Assembly: GCA_023614405.1 (NCBI GenBank)
Contig: CM042691.1
Location: 181,198,927-181,262,926, forward strand
Direction of reading: 5' to 3'
Origin: Avena insularis
Lineage: Eukaryota; Streptophyta; Magnoliopsida; Poales; Poaceae
Length of the DNA: 64,000 nt
Under the pieces are notes generated by a model. It was not told the DNA's origin and made no database searches. It saw nothing but the letters and a program-made list of their open reading frames with translations. This document shows positions 1-11,039 of this stretch, piece by piece. The stretch's first letter is position 1. Every line of letters starts with the position of its first letter. The position numbers and the translations under genes were made by a program.

Positions 1-597
1 TTAACCTTGTTTTTTATCATATAGTTGTCTTTGCAATATTTACTTGAACCTGGGATTTTCCCTAACAAGTTCTTGCATGATCAAAGTTGTTGTTGGCTCT
101 TGTTTTGTTACTTACTTTGGTTCTTGAGATTTTCCCTAACTAGTCTGTTCATGTTGCCAGGTAAGTAGGTCCTTATTTTGGTTTCCGAGATTGTACTTAT
201 TTTATATGTATATTGCTGTATGCAATTTTTAGTCCTTGTTGTCTTAAGTATGTCAGCCGAGGCTACTAAGTTGCTGGAAAAGAATTTTCTTGATGAATTC
301 GTCTGGTTTTACTATGTGGAAGAACTATGTTTGCTGGGATACAAGTTTTAGAATTACTTTTGATGTACACTGTCCTAATTTGTTCCTGGGAAGGAGTTGC
401 TGGAGATGAGAAGTTGTACCCATGAGTCAGATCATGTGAGGAAGAAGAAGAGTTGGGTGAGTACTTCTTATAGAACAAGCAGCTGTGCGAGTGTGGCTGA
501 GGGAGTATTTGTAGCGCGGGCTAGGATGTACAAACAAGGCTTCGAGGGCTCGCTAGTCGCACCCTACTTTTGTTTGATATTGAAACTACTACACTCT
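1..597. other. Unassigned AT-rich sequence
   Basis: No gene or element is recognised. The stretch is T-rich and repeats a phrase similar to TTTTCCCTAAC twice (about 56-66 and 130-140). A splice-donor-like GGTAAGTAG occurs near 160. Short open frames exist on both strands but have no family resemblance. It could be decayed intron or LTR sequence. Confidence 0.3.
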
Positions 598-793
598 CTA
601 GTTCTTTTGGCGGCTTCTCCGAGAAGCTGCCCTACCCCCAGCTTCCTGGAGAAGCCGGTTCAAAAAAATTACAAGGCTTCCAAGGTGGTTAGGGCTATAC
701 TAATTTGGAAGCCTCACGAAATTTTGGAACCCGCTTTCCCAAAAAGCTGGGGGTAGCGCAGCTTCTTGGAGAAGCCGCCAAAATAACTGGCCC
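598..793. repeat. Long imperfect inverted repeat (foldback/MITE-like hairpin)
   Basis: The left arm (from 598) and the reverse complement of the right arm (to 793) align over roughly 85-90 bases each. Both contain GGCGGCTTCTCC, then GAAGCTG, then CTACCCCCAGCTT, then GGCTTCCAA, so almost the whole segment can fold on itself with a very short loop near 695. This is typical of a foldback MITE or a precursor for 24-nt siRNAs. No clear target duplication was found, so the superfamily is left open. Confidence 0.7.
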
Positions 794-2364
794 TTATTAA
801 GTTGTGTTACATGCGATATTTTTCTTGATCTTCGGTTTTTTACATGAACTAGTTGTTCTCCTTCACTAGATCTAACCAGAAACCTATTCATTTGACCCGT
901 GAAAAGCCAGCTTGTTATGCACTAGCTTGTTTTTGTAGGTGGCCGGGGAAAGGTACAAGGAACCATGGAGATTTGGACAAAAAAAGAAGAAGAGGTTATG
1001 TCTTGTAGAGAAAGAGGAGAAACTAGAAAGGGGATGGGGGCATCACATAGCCTGGGACGGGGTCTCTTGGCGCCAACGGTGGTTGGCACGAGGGGTCTCT
1101 TGGCATGCCAGCAACCTAGGAAGCGCGCGCTTAGCAGGGTCGGTGACATAGGTTGTTGCTTATTTACGTTTTGGTTTGGTGCGTAGTGGGATGCAGAAAA
1201 GTTTTTTACCGGGCGATGGCCGGTTTAGACTAATCTTATATATATACACACTAATTAGAGGCACCATAGAAGACACCATATTAATTCAGGAGTTAAAAAG
1301 GTTTCGTACGAGATTTTATATCTATGAGATCTGAGCTGTTCGCTTACCGAAATATGGCCAGGAGTCATAACACGTACGTACGACAGGCACCTGGATGGAG
1401 TCCCTGATTGTAATTCCCACCTGAAACAAAACCTAATCTTGTGTCCACAACTTGCACAACACCACACCACATCTATCAATCGCCAAATCAGATCATGTTT
1501 TGTTTTGGCCAAAAGTAGGAAGTAGAAATGAATCGTTCAAGAATCACAAGAGGTGCACATGGAGCCATTGGTGGACATACGGCCATGATTAATATAATCC
1601 CATAATTCATGTGCTCTCTGGAACCTAGCAGTCGTTCTACACATCTACCTCGGATGCATCTGCCAAGACTTCCCTAGATCATTATGTCGGCAGAACAAGT
1701 TGCAGCTCATCGTTGTAGATGTTTTCGGTGGTTGTTGAGCATGTTGCTCCCCATGTTGGTCTATTTTTCTGCAAGTTGTGGCGACGGTCAGACTGATTCA
1801 TGAGGCTACCGTAATGGCGTATACGGCAGTGGTCATGTACTCATGTTGATCCATGCATCGAAAAGATTGGTCCCTCTAACGGGCGCTTATGCTAGATTTC
1901 ATTTCAGTGCTCGCAGCTTCTAACAGCAGCAATATGTGGAGCATGCTCGCGCAAGAAACAGCCCACAAATTCAAGTTACATTGGTATGTCTTCACTGATC
2001 GCTTCATGCCTGAGTTGTAGAAAGTTACAATTTCGCATCTCCAGTCCGCCGTATGAAAGAGAGTTTTATAATTTGAAGTCATTAATCTAATTTGTATACG
2101 AGTAGGGCTATTTAATCTGTTCGGCGTGCCACCGCAGAAAAAAAGTGTCGTGCTTCTTGAAGGAAGTCTATAGATGATGCCAATTTTTTTTGAAACATAG
2201 AAGGCCACATATATATACCATGCTTCATCTACTTAGGACATGATTAAACAGTAATAACTCTTAGTACGCTCTAAATCTCTATAAAAGTTAACAGTAGCAA
2301 GGAGAACCAGATAACACGTAACCTCTAACAAATTGAGAAAACTGTATTTAGTTTGCATAAGAAA
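794..2364. other. Unassigned intergenic sequence
   Basis: There is no recognisable gene. Between about 930 and 1,190 the sequence is purine-rich and somewhat GC-richer, and overlapping short ORFs exist on both strands. None has family features, and the opposite-strand frames are equally open, which argues against coding. The stretch 1,260-2,210 is low-complexity AT-rich. Confidence 0.3.
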
Positions 2365-2366
2365 TA

Positions 2367-2532
2367 CTCTCTCCTTTTTAAAATATAAGTTGTTTTAACC
2401 TGTTTGAAACAATTGTATCAAGACGACATTTAGTGTGTAGGTTTACTCATTTTTCTCTAAACAAACATACTAAATGACGTCTAAATACGTGTGTTTCAAA
2501 AAAGGCTAAAACATCTTATATTTTAAAACGAG
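2367..2532. mobile_element. Stowaway-like Tc1/Mariner MITE
   Basis: A 166-bp element flanked by TA dinucleotides at 2,365-2,366 and 2,533-2,534. The ends are inverted: the left begins CTCTCTCCTTTTTAAAATA, and the right, reverse-complemented, reads close to CTCGTTTTAAAATATAAG. The centre contains TTTAGTGTGTAGGTTTACTC, very like the core of the common Triticeae Stowaway MITEs that start CTCCCTCCGT. Size, TA target and AT-rich interior all fit the family. Non-autonomous, no coding capacity. Confidence 0.8.
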
Positions 2533-2534
2533 TA

Positions 2535-3830
2535 GAATTTACGGGAGGTCTTAAAAGTTTGGACCATAACTTATACGGGTCCTAATTTTTTGAAATTGTG
2601 TAGCTATCAGTCCTAATTATTTTTAAGTTGTGCAAGACAAGTTCTAAAGTGGTCTGATCGGCCTAAAGTATATTATTTTAAAACTGGAGTCATCATCTGT
2701 ACATTATTTTGGATGAGCTGGGGCTCAAGTAAATATCTTTATGATTAGTTCGGTAATGGTTTTTCTGAATCAACAATGTATCGAACTGCAGACCAATGGT
2801 AGACGGACAAATGAGTTGAGAAACACATCTTAGTCGACTTTTCTACTCTACAAATTATTTTTTACGAGGTATTGTTGTAGAACAAGCTGAATTTTCAAAA
2901 ATAACCATTATATGTAGTTTGACACTTTTTATTTGTAGCATTAAGCGATATTCAGTTTAGTTCATTCATTATGAGGTAATTTTGGTAACTAATCTTTTCA
3001 TTTCTCTTTGTTTCTCATCATTTGGTTTGCTTTATAGACGGTCTCCTCTAATAAAAATAGTTTTCCAATATGAATGCCATATATGTATACATATGACATG
3101 CTTACTGAATATGTACTCCAAATAATACATCACTTTGACCTGCAAAAAAGATAGTGGGATTTAGTTGGATTAATGGATTGCAGCTTACATTAAAGGTAAC
3201 CCAAAAGAACTAGCTATTTCGTAGGGATGGCTGGGGTTTAATGTATTACGACTAGGAAATAACAAGGTCAGTCGTATTTCTCCAACTCAAAGACTGATTC
3301 ACATGTACTTTCGAGTATTTTTCAGTTCAAGTGAGATAACGAACACGAAAAACTAAAAGGGTACCTAAGAACTAACGATATGTGTCCCCTTTTTTCTAAT
3401 AGGGACAACCAAAAATTATATTTACACATTATTAAAGTAAGTAGTTAAGAAAACTTAATAAATAATTCGTTGTTAATCTTTACATGATGTCAAAAAAAAT
3501 AGTATCATATAAACTTCATATGTGTATTATGAGTTAGTAGGAAGATTTTTGTGAGAATGTGCAGTAGTAAGTTCTCTAATGGCTAGCCCTACAGGAGTAC
3601 GGGTTAATGACTAGTTTTATTAGAATAGAAGATGGACGCTAGCCATATTCAAAATCTCAATCGAGCGGCAATATCACACATCGACCTTGAATCATTTCGC
3701 GCTCCTCTATTTCTAAAAAATTTGACCGTAAAATTCAAATTCTACCCTTTGTTCAGACGACAAATCGGCAGGCTATAGTCAGTATCTTGGGGGAACGATC
3801 GTAATTTGTATTATGTTCACATCTACGGTC
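2535..3830. other. Unassigned AT-rich sequence
   Basis: No gene, RNA or element end recognised. The sequence is AT-rich with short poly-A and poly-T runs and scattered stops in all frames. Confidence 0.3.
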
Positions 3831-3837
3831 CCTATTC

Positions 3838-4437
3838 GTGCAGTTTTTTCCGTCGGCCCTCCCAAAAATCCCAAGCTCCTCTGTCCCCTCCACGACCATC
3901 GCACGCAGCGGCCGACGGCAATTCCACGCCGGCCTGAGCAGTTTGAGCTGCGGTCTCGTGCACCACTGCGGAGCCGCTTCACCGACACCCACCCCACCGG
4001 ATCTTGTTCACCGGGCTTCTGTGCCACGGCAGCAGAGATGCGGTCTCGTTCACCATGCCGATGACGTCATCGACCGTCCAAGCTATGCTTCCCCGCCGCT
4101 GAATGCTACCCAACCGTACCAGAGCCACCTCACCCTGTGTCCACCGGATGCGATCCATGTCCAACGCTCCAGACCAGCAGCACGGGCATTGTCGTTCACG
4201 GAACCGAATCTGCCTCAGCGACGCTCTAATCCACCGCGCCGGAACTGCCTCAACATCTCTCTCATCCTCTGCGCTCTAGCCGGCATCGACCGTCCAAGAT
4301 CTGCTTCCCCGACTGCCCAAGATCTGCTTCCCCGACCGCCCAAGATCTACTTAGCCGGAACCGCCATTTGGGTGACCTGCATGTCGCCCGCACGGTACCG
4401 ACGATGCTTAGACGCCTCTCCGACCGAGGTAACCTAA
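3838..4437 (+). other. GC-rich island with a doubtful 199-codon ORF
   Basis: An abrupt GC-rich island in AT-rich DNA carries a 199-codon frame rich in Pro, Ser and Arg. I see no domain, and both strands are open over much of it. It contains short internal repeats: three tandem units resembling CCCAAGATCTGCTTCCCCGA (about 4,288-4,355) and two copies of a GCGGTCTCGTKCACCA-like phrase (about 3,950 and 4,038). A donor-like GAGGTAACC lies at its 3' end and it is followed by the 367-bp array. It may be the 5' part of an unknown transcript or of a transposon; I do not claim a protein. Confidence 0.25.
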
Positions 4438-4440
4438 TCT

Positions 4441-4924
4441 CCAACCCTTTTTTGTTTTCTTAGCAATATAGCACGTTAAAGCTTGTTGTAGTGAACTTCA
4501 TTTTTATAATCGTGCTAGTACATACAATTAATTGTACAAGTCTATTCTTTGTTCTACATACAAGGTCAATTGACAGTTTTGTTTGCATTCGCTGCTCTAT
4601 AAATTTCAAGTAATGCACATGTTTGTTATTTTTTCTAGCACATGTTCCTAGCTAGTCCCTACAACAGTAATTGCCTGCTATTGTGTAGTTTTTGCAAAGT
4701 GTAAAGTCAGTGAGAAATATTAGTGTGGATTCCCTGTTACACATTTACAGAATCTATATGGTTAGTCCTGAGCTAAGTTCCAACTATTATTTCCTTCCTG
4801 GAATTATTTTTCTATTGTGTAGTACCTGTTTAAACTCATCGTACTAGTTTAATAATAAAAAATTTGTTGCTATCTGGATCTTTAAAAGATGCAACACTGA
4901 CTGTTTTTTTTTCATAGAGTTAAA
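4441..4924. other. Unassigned AT-rich spacer
   Basis: AT-rich sequence between the GC-rich island and the tandem array. Nothing identified. Confidence 0.3.
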
Positions 4925-7110
4925 AAGGGAACACTGAACATGTTGGTTTGCACAGCGTCTTCTACAGGTTCACAAGCGCTATGTCATTGTTTTCTTATCT
5001 GGTGCTGGTTCATCCTAAACAACGACATAACTATACTCTAGTGTGTAGTTCATTCGTGGTTTGCGTTCCTGCTTTACAAGTTCTTGCATGATGCCATTAT
5101 AATTTCTGTCTCGTTCATTCTTAGCTACTGCTCCAAAATTAAATGCATGCCCATTGTGCAGCTCACTGAAAATTTCGAGTCACCCAACGTCTCTTGCATT
5201 TCAGGATATACTACTGTTTCCATATATATTTGTTGAAATGACCTGGCTAGTTTATATTTACAAAAATTCCAGGGAACACTTTGTCCGATTACTCAATTCA
5301 TCTATTGGCACACTTGTGTAATGTTTGCTTGTCCTGCTCTACAGGTTCACAAGCAATGTCATTATATTTCATGTCTAATAGTTCGTCCTAAGTAGCGACA
5401 TAGCTATCCTCTATTGTAGATATCATTGATTCGTAGTTTTCATTCTTGCTCTACAAGGTCACTTATGATGCCTTTATAATTTCTATTTGGTTCCTAGCTA
5501 TGACAGAAACTGCATGCCCATTATGTAGCTCATCGCAAATTCTGGGTCACCCAACATCTCTTGCATTCCAGGATAAATGACTTCTTCCATATATATTTGT
5601 TGAAATGACCTGGCCAGTTTATATTTGCTGACATTCTAAGAAACACTTTGATTGACTGCTCATTTCATTGTATGCACACTTGTCTAATGCTTGCATGTCC
5701 TCTTCTACAGGTTTGCAAGAGACGCTATTATATTTTTAATCTGGTGTTGGTTTATCCTAAGCAACGACATAACTATCATCTACTATATAATTCATTCGTG
5801 GTTTGTGTTCCTGCTCTGCAAGTTCTCGCATGATGCCACTATAATTTCTGTCTCGTTCAATCTTAGCTATGAAAGTAACTGCATGCCCGTTGTGTAGATC
5901 ACCGTAAATTCTGAGTCACCCAACATATCTTGCATTCCCGAATATACTACTTCTTCCATATATATTTTTTAAAATGACTTGGCTAGTTTATATTTGCTGA
6001 AATTCTAGGAAACACTCTTTTCGATTGCTCAATTCGTTTCTATGCACACTTGTGTAATGCTTGCTTATCCTGTTCTATAGGTTCACAAGCAATGCCATTA
6101 TATTTCATATCTAATGGTTCGTCCTATGCAGCGGCATAGCTATCCTCTATATGTATTTCATTCGTGGTTTGAATTCTTGCTCTACAAGTTCTCTTATGAT
6201 GGCATTATTATTTCTGTGCGCTTCCTAGCTACGACAGTAACTGCATGCCCATTGTGTAGCTCACCACAAATTATGGGTCACCCAATGTCTTTTGCATTCC
6301 AGAATAAATGACTAATTCCATATATATTTGTTGAAATGACCCGGCAAGTTTATATTTGCTGGAATTCTAAGAAACACTTTGATTGATTGTTCATTTCATT
6401 GTAGGCGCACTTGTCTAATTCTTGCTTGTACTCTTCTACAAGTTCGTTAGAGACGCCAATATATTTCTAATCTCGTGCTGGTTCATCCTAAAGCAACAAC
6501 ATAACTATCCTGTATTGTGTAGTTCATTCATGGTTTGTGTTCCTGCTCTACAATTTCTGGTATGATGTCATTATAATTTCTATCTGGTTCATTCTTAGGT
6601 ACGATAGTAACTGCATGCCATTGTGTAGATCACTGCAAATTCCGAGTCAACCAATGTCGCTTTCTTTCTAGTATACATAACTGCTTCCATATATATTTGT
6701 TAAAATAACCTGGCTAGTTTATATTTGCTGAAATTTTAAGAAACACTTTGTTTGACTGCTCATTTCATTGTAGGCACACTTTCCTAATGCTTGCTTGTCC
6801 TTTTCTACAGGTTCACAAGCGACACCATTATATTTAGTATCTGGTTCTGGTTCGTCCTAAGAAACGATCCAACTATCCTCTACTATATAGTTCATTTGTG
6901 GTTTTTATTCTTACTCTACAAGTTCTCGCATGATGCCGTTATAAGTTCTATCTCGTTCATTCTTATCTATGATAGTAACTACATGCCATTGTCTAGTTTA
7001 TTATTTTATTTTATTCTTCTATATATATTTGTTGAAATGACCTGGCTAGTTTATATTTGCTAAAATTCTAAGCCACACACATTGTTATATTTCGCGTTTC
7101 ACGGTAGGCA
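4925..7110. repeat. Tandem array of about six degenerate 367-bp units
   Basis: The phrase TGTTGAAATGACCTGGCTAG recurs, with mutations, at about 5,231, 5,598, 5,968, 6,329, 6,698 and 7,030, giving spacings of 367, 370, 361, 369 and 332. Other landmarks repeat in the same order in each unit: CTTCTACAGGTTCACAAG, then CGACATAACTATCCTCTA, then ATTCGTGGTTTG, then GCTCTACAAGTTCT, then CATGCCCATTGTG, then CCATATATATTTG. Small frames inside the units look alike only because the DNA repeats. Units differ by scattered substitutions and small indels, so the array is not recent. Function unknown. Confidence 0.85.
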
Positions 7111-7787
7111 CACTTTTTTAATGCTTGCTTGTCCTGTTTGTTTGATGTGATGGTCAATATATTTGAACCATTGACCAGTAGTAAACTCTAGTTCATAGCT
7201 CCTGTTGTATTAGTTAAATGAGTAGTTTGCTTGTTTGATGTATTAACTTGTTATTACTTAGTTTCAGACTGCAATTATTGATATCACCACCAAAGAGAGG
7301 GATGCAAGATCATGCCTCAAGTTTGTTTTCTAATGTAGATGTCACACTCAAAAGGGATATGCATGTGATAGATGGAGAAAGCAAATTGAGGACTGCTATC
7401 AACTCGATTTTCAACTGAAATGCCTATTTTTATTTCCGTTGAGTTGATAATATGTAATAATTTTAAGTAGTTTGCATTATATGTAATATTAGACTAATTG
7501 CATATGGAATGTAGGCATTTAGTTTATTCCGTCCACACATAGCTGTAGGCGGTACCGTACCTACGCTAGCCAGGTCGATTAGGATACAATATCGTGTTCT
7601 ATATTTGCACGTCTAGTATTAGGCTGAAGATGAACAGTAAAAATTCTCACACGTTGTACACATTTTATGATACCGAAATGGGCTTCAGAAATGCAGAAAT
7701 TGTAAAAGATCATAAAAGTAACGGGGCCGACCCACGGACGAGACTAGTAATAGTAACGGGCCATAATAGTGGAAGTCTGAAACCGTA
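7111..7787. other. Unassigned sequence after the 367-bp array
   Basis: Contains a short moderately coding-like stretch around 7,260-7,420 ending in stops, then AT-rich DNA with poly-A-signal-like motifs. It could be the 3' end of a decayed transcript, but no product can be named. Confidence 0.25.
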
Positions 7788-8100
7788 ACAGGACGAAATA
7801 GTAACAGGCTGAAACAGTAACATGCCGAAACCATAACAGACCGAAACAGTAACATGTCAGAATAGTAACAGGCCAGAACAGTAACATGAAAAAACCATAA
7901 CATGCCAAAACATTAACAATTGAAAAATAGGTAGCAGAAAAATAATGGGCCAGAACCATAAATTGCCAAAACTGTAACGAGCCAGAATAGTACCAGGATA
8001 GAAAAGTAACAGGCCGAGTTTGCACCAGGCCGAAAAAGTAACAGGCCGAGGAAATCACCAGGTTAAAATATTAATGGGCCAGAACATGGGCCAAACATTT
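7788..8100. repeat. 16-bp minisatellite, about 19-20 copies
   Basis: A 16-base unit, consensus near ACAGGCCGAAACAGTA, repeats from 7,788; the first eight or so units keep an exact 16-base period (7,788, 7,804, 7,820, 7,836 and so on). Units further right are more mutated, and scattered remnants such as GGGCCAGAA and CACTAACGGGCC continue to about 8,330. No protein is encoded. Confidence 0.8.
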
Positions 8101-8346
8101 ACAGGCATGAACAGTAGGACCCAAAGTATATGTGCCCAGTTTGAACAATACATGGATATACAGTAACGGGCCAGAAAGGTTATGGGCCAAAGTGAGCTGG
8201 CTATACGGGCCCATTTCAAACAGTGCAGAGTGGAACACTAACGGGCCTAAGTATTTATTGGACGTGCGAACGGTTTAATTTCAAATAGTGTGTGTGGAAA
8301 CACTAACAGGCCAGAAATTTTACGGGTCGCCTATCGCTGAACCAGT
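8101..8346. other. Diverged continuation of the minisatellite, left flank of Tat-A
   Basis: Sequence with scattered GGGCC, CACTAAC and TTTCAAA(C/T)AGTG repeats but no clean period. It ends at the Tat-A LTR; the five bases before that LTR are CCAGT. Confidence 0.4.
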
Positions 8347-8874
8347 TGTTGGGGATATGCTATATGGGTATCGTCATAGCATGTCTCTTATCCGACTAAC
8401 CCGGGTGGCCCATATTCGGTAGCATGGCCTGTGGCCTGCTGGGCATCCCAGTTAGGTGGATCCGGAAGGGAGGCCCATGCCGGATAAAGGAAGGCTATGG
8501 TGGAGTCACCAGCGTACCCGGAGCCTTGGAATGCAAGTTACACAAGACTAGTGATAGACGGTGTAGGACTCTGTAACCTGTCCGGCTAGGACTTTTCCCT
8601 GTAACCCTAGGACCTGGCGACTATATAAGTCTGGCCTATGGGAGCCTTTAGGGCATCGATTCATACAACCTCGTACAGCGAACCTATCTCTGTAACTCGG
8701 CGTATTGCCCTTATGGTGATTTATAGAAGGAGTAGGATTCCGCCACCGTCGTGGGATCTGAACTTGGGTAAGCTGTGTTACCTCGTACCCGTCAACCGTC
8801 CGCCTTACCCCACGTCTCTAAACACGCACTGTGAGGACCCCTCCATGGCGCATTTCCGCGGCAATACCACGACG
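8347..8874 (+). repeat. 5' LTR of Tat-A
   Basis: Starts TGTTGGGGATATG and ends near ACCACGACG; alignment with the two other Tat LTRs in this window suggests an original end in GACA. Length is about 528 bp. It contains the TATA box CTATATAAG at about 8,621 and a CCTGTAACCCTAGG-like stretch just upstream. The minus-strand LTR at 43,597-44,049 and the longer LTR at 52,082-52,838 are related. Confidence 0.85.
8621..8630 (+). promoter_or_regulatory. TATA box of the Tat-A LTR
   Basis: CTATATAAGT. Equivalent TATA sequences sit at the matching place in the LTRs of Tat-D (43,841-43,850, minus) and Tat-C (52,348-52,355, minus), so it marks the LTR promoter. Confidence 0.7.
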
Positions 8875-8876
8875 CT

Positions 8877-10863
8877 TGGCGCCACTGGGCATGAGGCGCT
8901 TCAGGCTCTTCAGCGGGCGAGGACCAAGATCTTCGCGGGAATCGGCGAAACCATATCCATCGGCCATGTTCTTTTCTCCGGCAACATTCCGATCGTCCCC
9001 CCCGATGAGTTCTGGATCCCGGCGAAGACGAACCCTACGCGGTGTTCGATCGTTCCTATCGGAGACATCCACCTCTTCATCGGCGAAACCGGCTCGGGCA
9101 CTAGTTCCCTGGGAGTCGGAGGAGCATCAAGACCCGCACGGACCGCCTGCGGGCAGGATACGTTCACGGAAGGATCGATGTCGGATCTCTCTTCGGAGTT
9201 TGCCGGCAAAGATCGAAAAGCATCAAGACCCGCACGGACCGCCTACGGGCAGGATCGATGTCGGATCTCTCCTCGGAGTTTGCCGGCAAAGATCGGAAAA
9301 ATTCAAGGCCCACCCAAACCGCCCTTGTGCAGGATATAAAGGTGAAAGATCACTGCAAATCCGCCGGTTTTGTCCGCGCGTCTGGACAGCAGAGATCCAA
9401 ATTCGTCGGCGTGGTTACCATCTTTGATCTGGCGCGCTGCTTTCAGAGAGAGGGCGAAAACCCCCGCGACTACCTCGCCAGGTGGCTCCGTATACGGGCT
9501 GACCTGGCCAATTACCCCGATGATAACGCTTTGTATCACTTCATGGAAGGACTGGACCGTGGCACACTTCTCGGACATTCTTTACGTCGGCAGCAGGCAA
9601 CAGGACACCTTACCCTCGAAGAGATGGTAAGCACCGTCAACAGCTTCGCGGCAGCTGACGCGGCAGCCCAGATGGAGCTTGCACTCAGAGACGGAGAACC
9701 TCCGGTTCCGCAGCCGCCGCCACCGCCTCCGGCCGCCATCGTCGTAGCAGCACCACCACCTCCAGTCATCGTCGAGGCCGTTGCACCTCCACCGCCCGTC
9801 ATCGAGGAAGTCCTGGCACCCTCCGGCTCTGTCATTGACGCGCTTTATGCTGATTTCAGTGCAGATTTAGAGGAGGTGGACTTCAGTCCAGAAGAGCTAG
9901 ACTCCGCTATGCAGGAGATGGAGGAGGAGTACTCGTGCGACGAGCAAGCTAACAACACCGTCATATCTAGAGGGGTGTTCGTCACCATTGTGACAGTGAT
10001 GGATGAAGATCAACCCGGGAAAGCTCCGCCTACGGCGCTGGAAAAGGGGAAGGAGCCACTTATTGCTGCCAACGATGATCGCGCAAAGGTCATGCCTCCT
10101 CCGCCTAACCCAATGCAGCAGCCGCAGGAACTCGGCACCGGTCCGAGCAACAACAACACCACAAACTTGCCACCTCCAGCATCCACGTCGGCAGCAACCC
10201 ATGTTACTCCAGCTGATAGAGTGATGTACGACAATCTCCTCGTCGAGCCATTAATCGTTGATCATATCCGGAACGTGACTCAGCTTGACGAGAAGCGCCA
10301 GCAGCTGCTGGAGGAGGCGCAAGCCATCGCGGAGCAAGGCGCTAAGCTAGATCGAGATCTGGTCAACGCGCAGAAGTCCATAGAGAAAGCTAGAGCAATG
10401 GAGGCCGAGTACAAGACTCGCTGCGATGGCGAAGGCTAAGAAGGCTCGGCCAAGTCATCAACAATCCTGGTGTACGGCGCAACCTAGGATGGGCTTCCTC
10501 GAAGCCGGAACAGGCCAAGCCATACATTGATAGTGAAGGCAAGCAGGTGATGCCCACCCCACTCCTTAACCTCGCTGTCGCCAAGACCCTTCTGGAGCAG
10601 AATAGATCGCCTGAGGCAGTAGAACAGGTCTATGACCTAGTGGCCAAGGCGGTAAAGCGGCAGGAAAAGGCCACCTCTCAGAGGCTTGAGTCTGACCCAG
10701 TGCTCTGCCGATCTAGCCAGTACAAACCGCCAAGGGACAGATCTCCTCAGGATATCGGATCACAGATGGGTTCATCAGAACGAAGATGGAGGGATGTGCA
10801 CAACAGGAAGGATGCTATCCCCATATCCTCCGACCACGGAGAAAAAGCCCGATCTCGCCGCTA
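8877..10863 (+). pseudogene. gag of Tat-A (first part; frameshifted, truncated)
   Basis: Structural polyprotein of a Tat-lineage retrotransposon, needed for particle assembly. The N-terminal part (about 8,892-9,340) begins in register with HEALQALQRARTKIF; in the sibling this starts with an ATG lying inside the PBS, but here that codon reads CTG. After a small tandem duplication the frame resumes at 9,258 as a clean 393-codon frame to 10,439. This has a gag-core half (RDYLARWLRIRADLANYP, then FMEGLDRGTLL, about 9,465-9,650), a proline-rich linker (9,705-9,820), an acidic segment and a coiled-coil-like stretch (EKRQQLLEEAQAIAEQ). A further frame (10,547-10,863) holds LLNLAVAKTLLEQNRSPEAV. Frame breaks at about 9,250 and 10,440-10,540, and truncation, make it non-functional. 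Confidence 0.75.
9123..9301 (+). repeat. Imperfect tandem duplication within Tat-A gag
   Basis: The segment starting AGCATCAAGACCCGCACGGA and ending TTTGCCGGCAAAGATCG occurs twice in tandem; the second copy lacks about 15 bases. The sibling gag on the minus strand (about 43,260-43,350) has this segment once. The unequal copies shift the reading frame. Confidence 0.75.
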
Positions 10864-10886
10864 ATCGCCACCGCGCTGATCCCCCC

Positions 10887-10893
10887 GATAAAT
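10887..10893. other. Junction of Tat-A (plus) with Tat-D (minus)
   Basis: Left of this point the DNA matches the minus-strand gag near 41,655; right of it lies the leader of the plus-strand aORF of Tat-D. No LTR end, TSD or polypurine tract is visible at the join, so it looks like an illegitimate end joining. Confidence 0.65.
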
Positions 10894-11039
10894 TACAATC
10901 GTGGTAGATTTTATCTTTTCACCGCATTCTCCCCCGTGTCATCTTCTTCCTCCTCTGAACCATCTCCACGAACTCTCTGCTCGTACAGGAAAAACCCTAG
11001 TTCTTCCCCAGTCTCCTAGTCACCTCTTTCCCACTCCAA

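Larger units (their letters stand above)
8347..10889 (+). mobile_element. Tat-A: truncated Ty3/gypsy (Tat lineage) 5' half
   Basis: Consists of a 5' LTR, a primer-binding site and most of the first half of gag on the plus strand. The similarity to the minus-strand sibling Tat-D (41.3-44.0 kb) runs from the first LTR base to about 10,889, then stops inside gag, after GATCCCCCCGA. The rest of gag, pol, aORF and the 3' LTR are missing. What follows is the plus-strand antisense gene of Tat-D, so two elements in opposite orientation are fused here. Confidence 0.8.

Noticed and set aside
1255..2208. Minus-strand ORFs of 85 and 110 codons as small genes
   Set aside because: No conserved motif, AT-rich context and codon use like the surrounding non-coding DNA.
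3838..4437. 199-codon plus-strand ORF as a host gene
   Set aside because: Pro/Ser/Arg-rich, short internal DNA repeats, opposite strand also open, no recognisable domain. Kept only as a GC-rich island.
5648..7063. Several 60-90-codon ORFs with similar hydrophobic sequences
   Set aside because: They fall at the same place in successive 367-bp tandem units and look alike because the DNA repeats; stops and shifts differ between units.
7788..8100. CRISPR-like array
   Set aside because: 16-bp units are directly adjacent with no spacers, and the context is a plant genome.
8342..8346. TSD linking the outer ends of Tat-A and Tat-D
   Set aside because: Left flank CCAGT does not match right flank TGATG.
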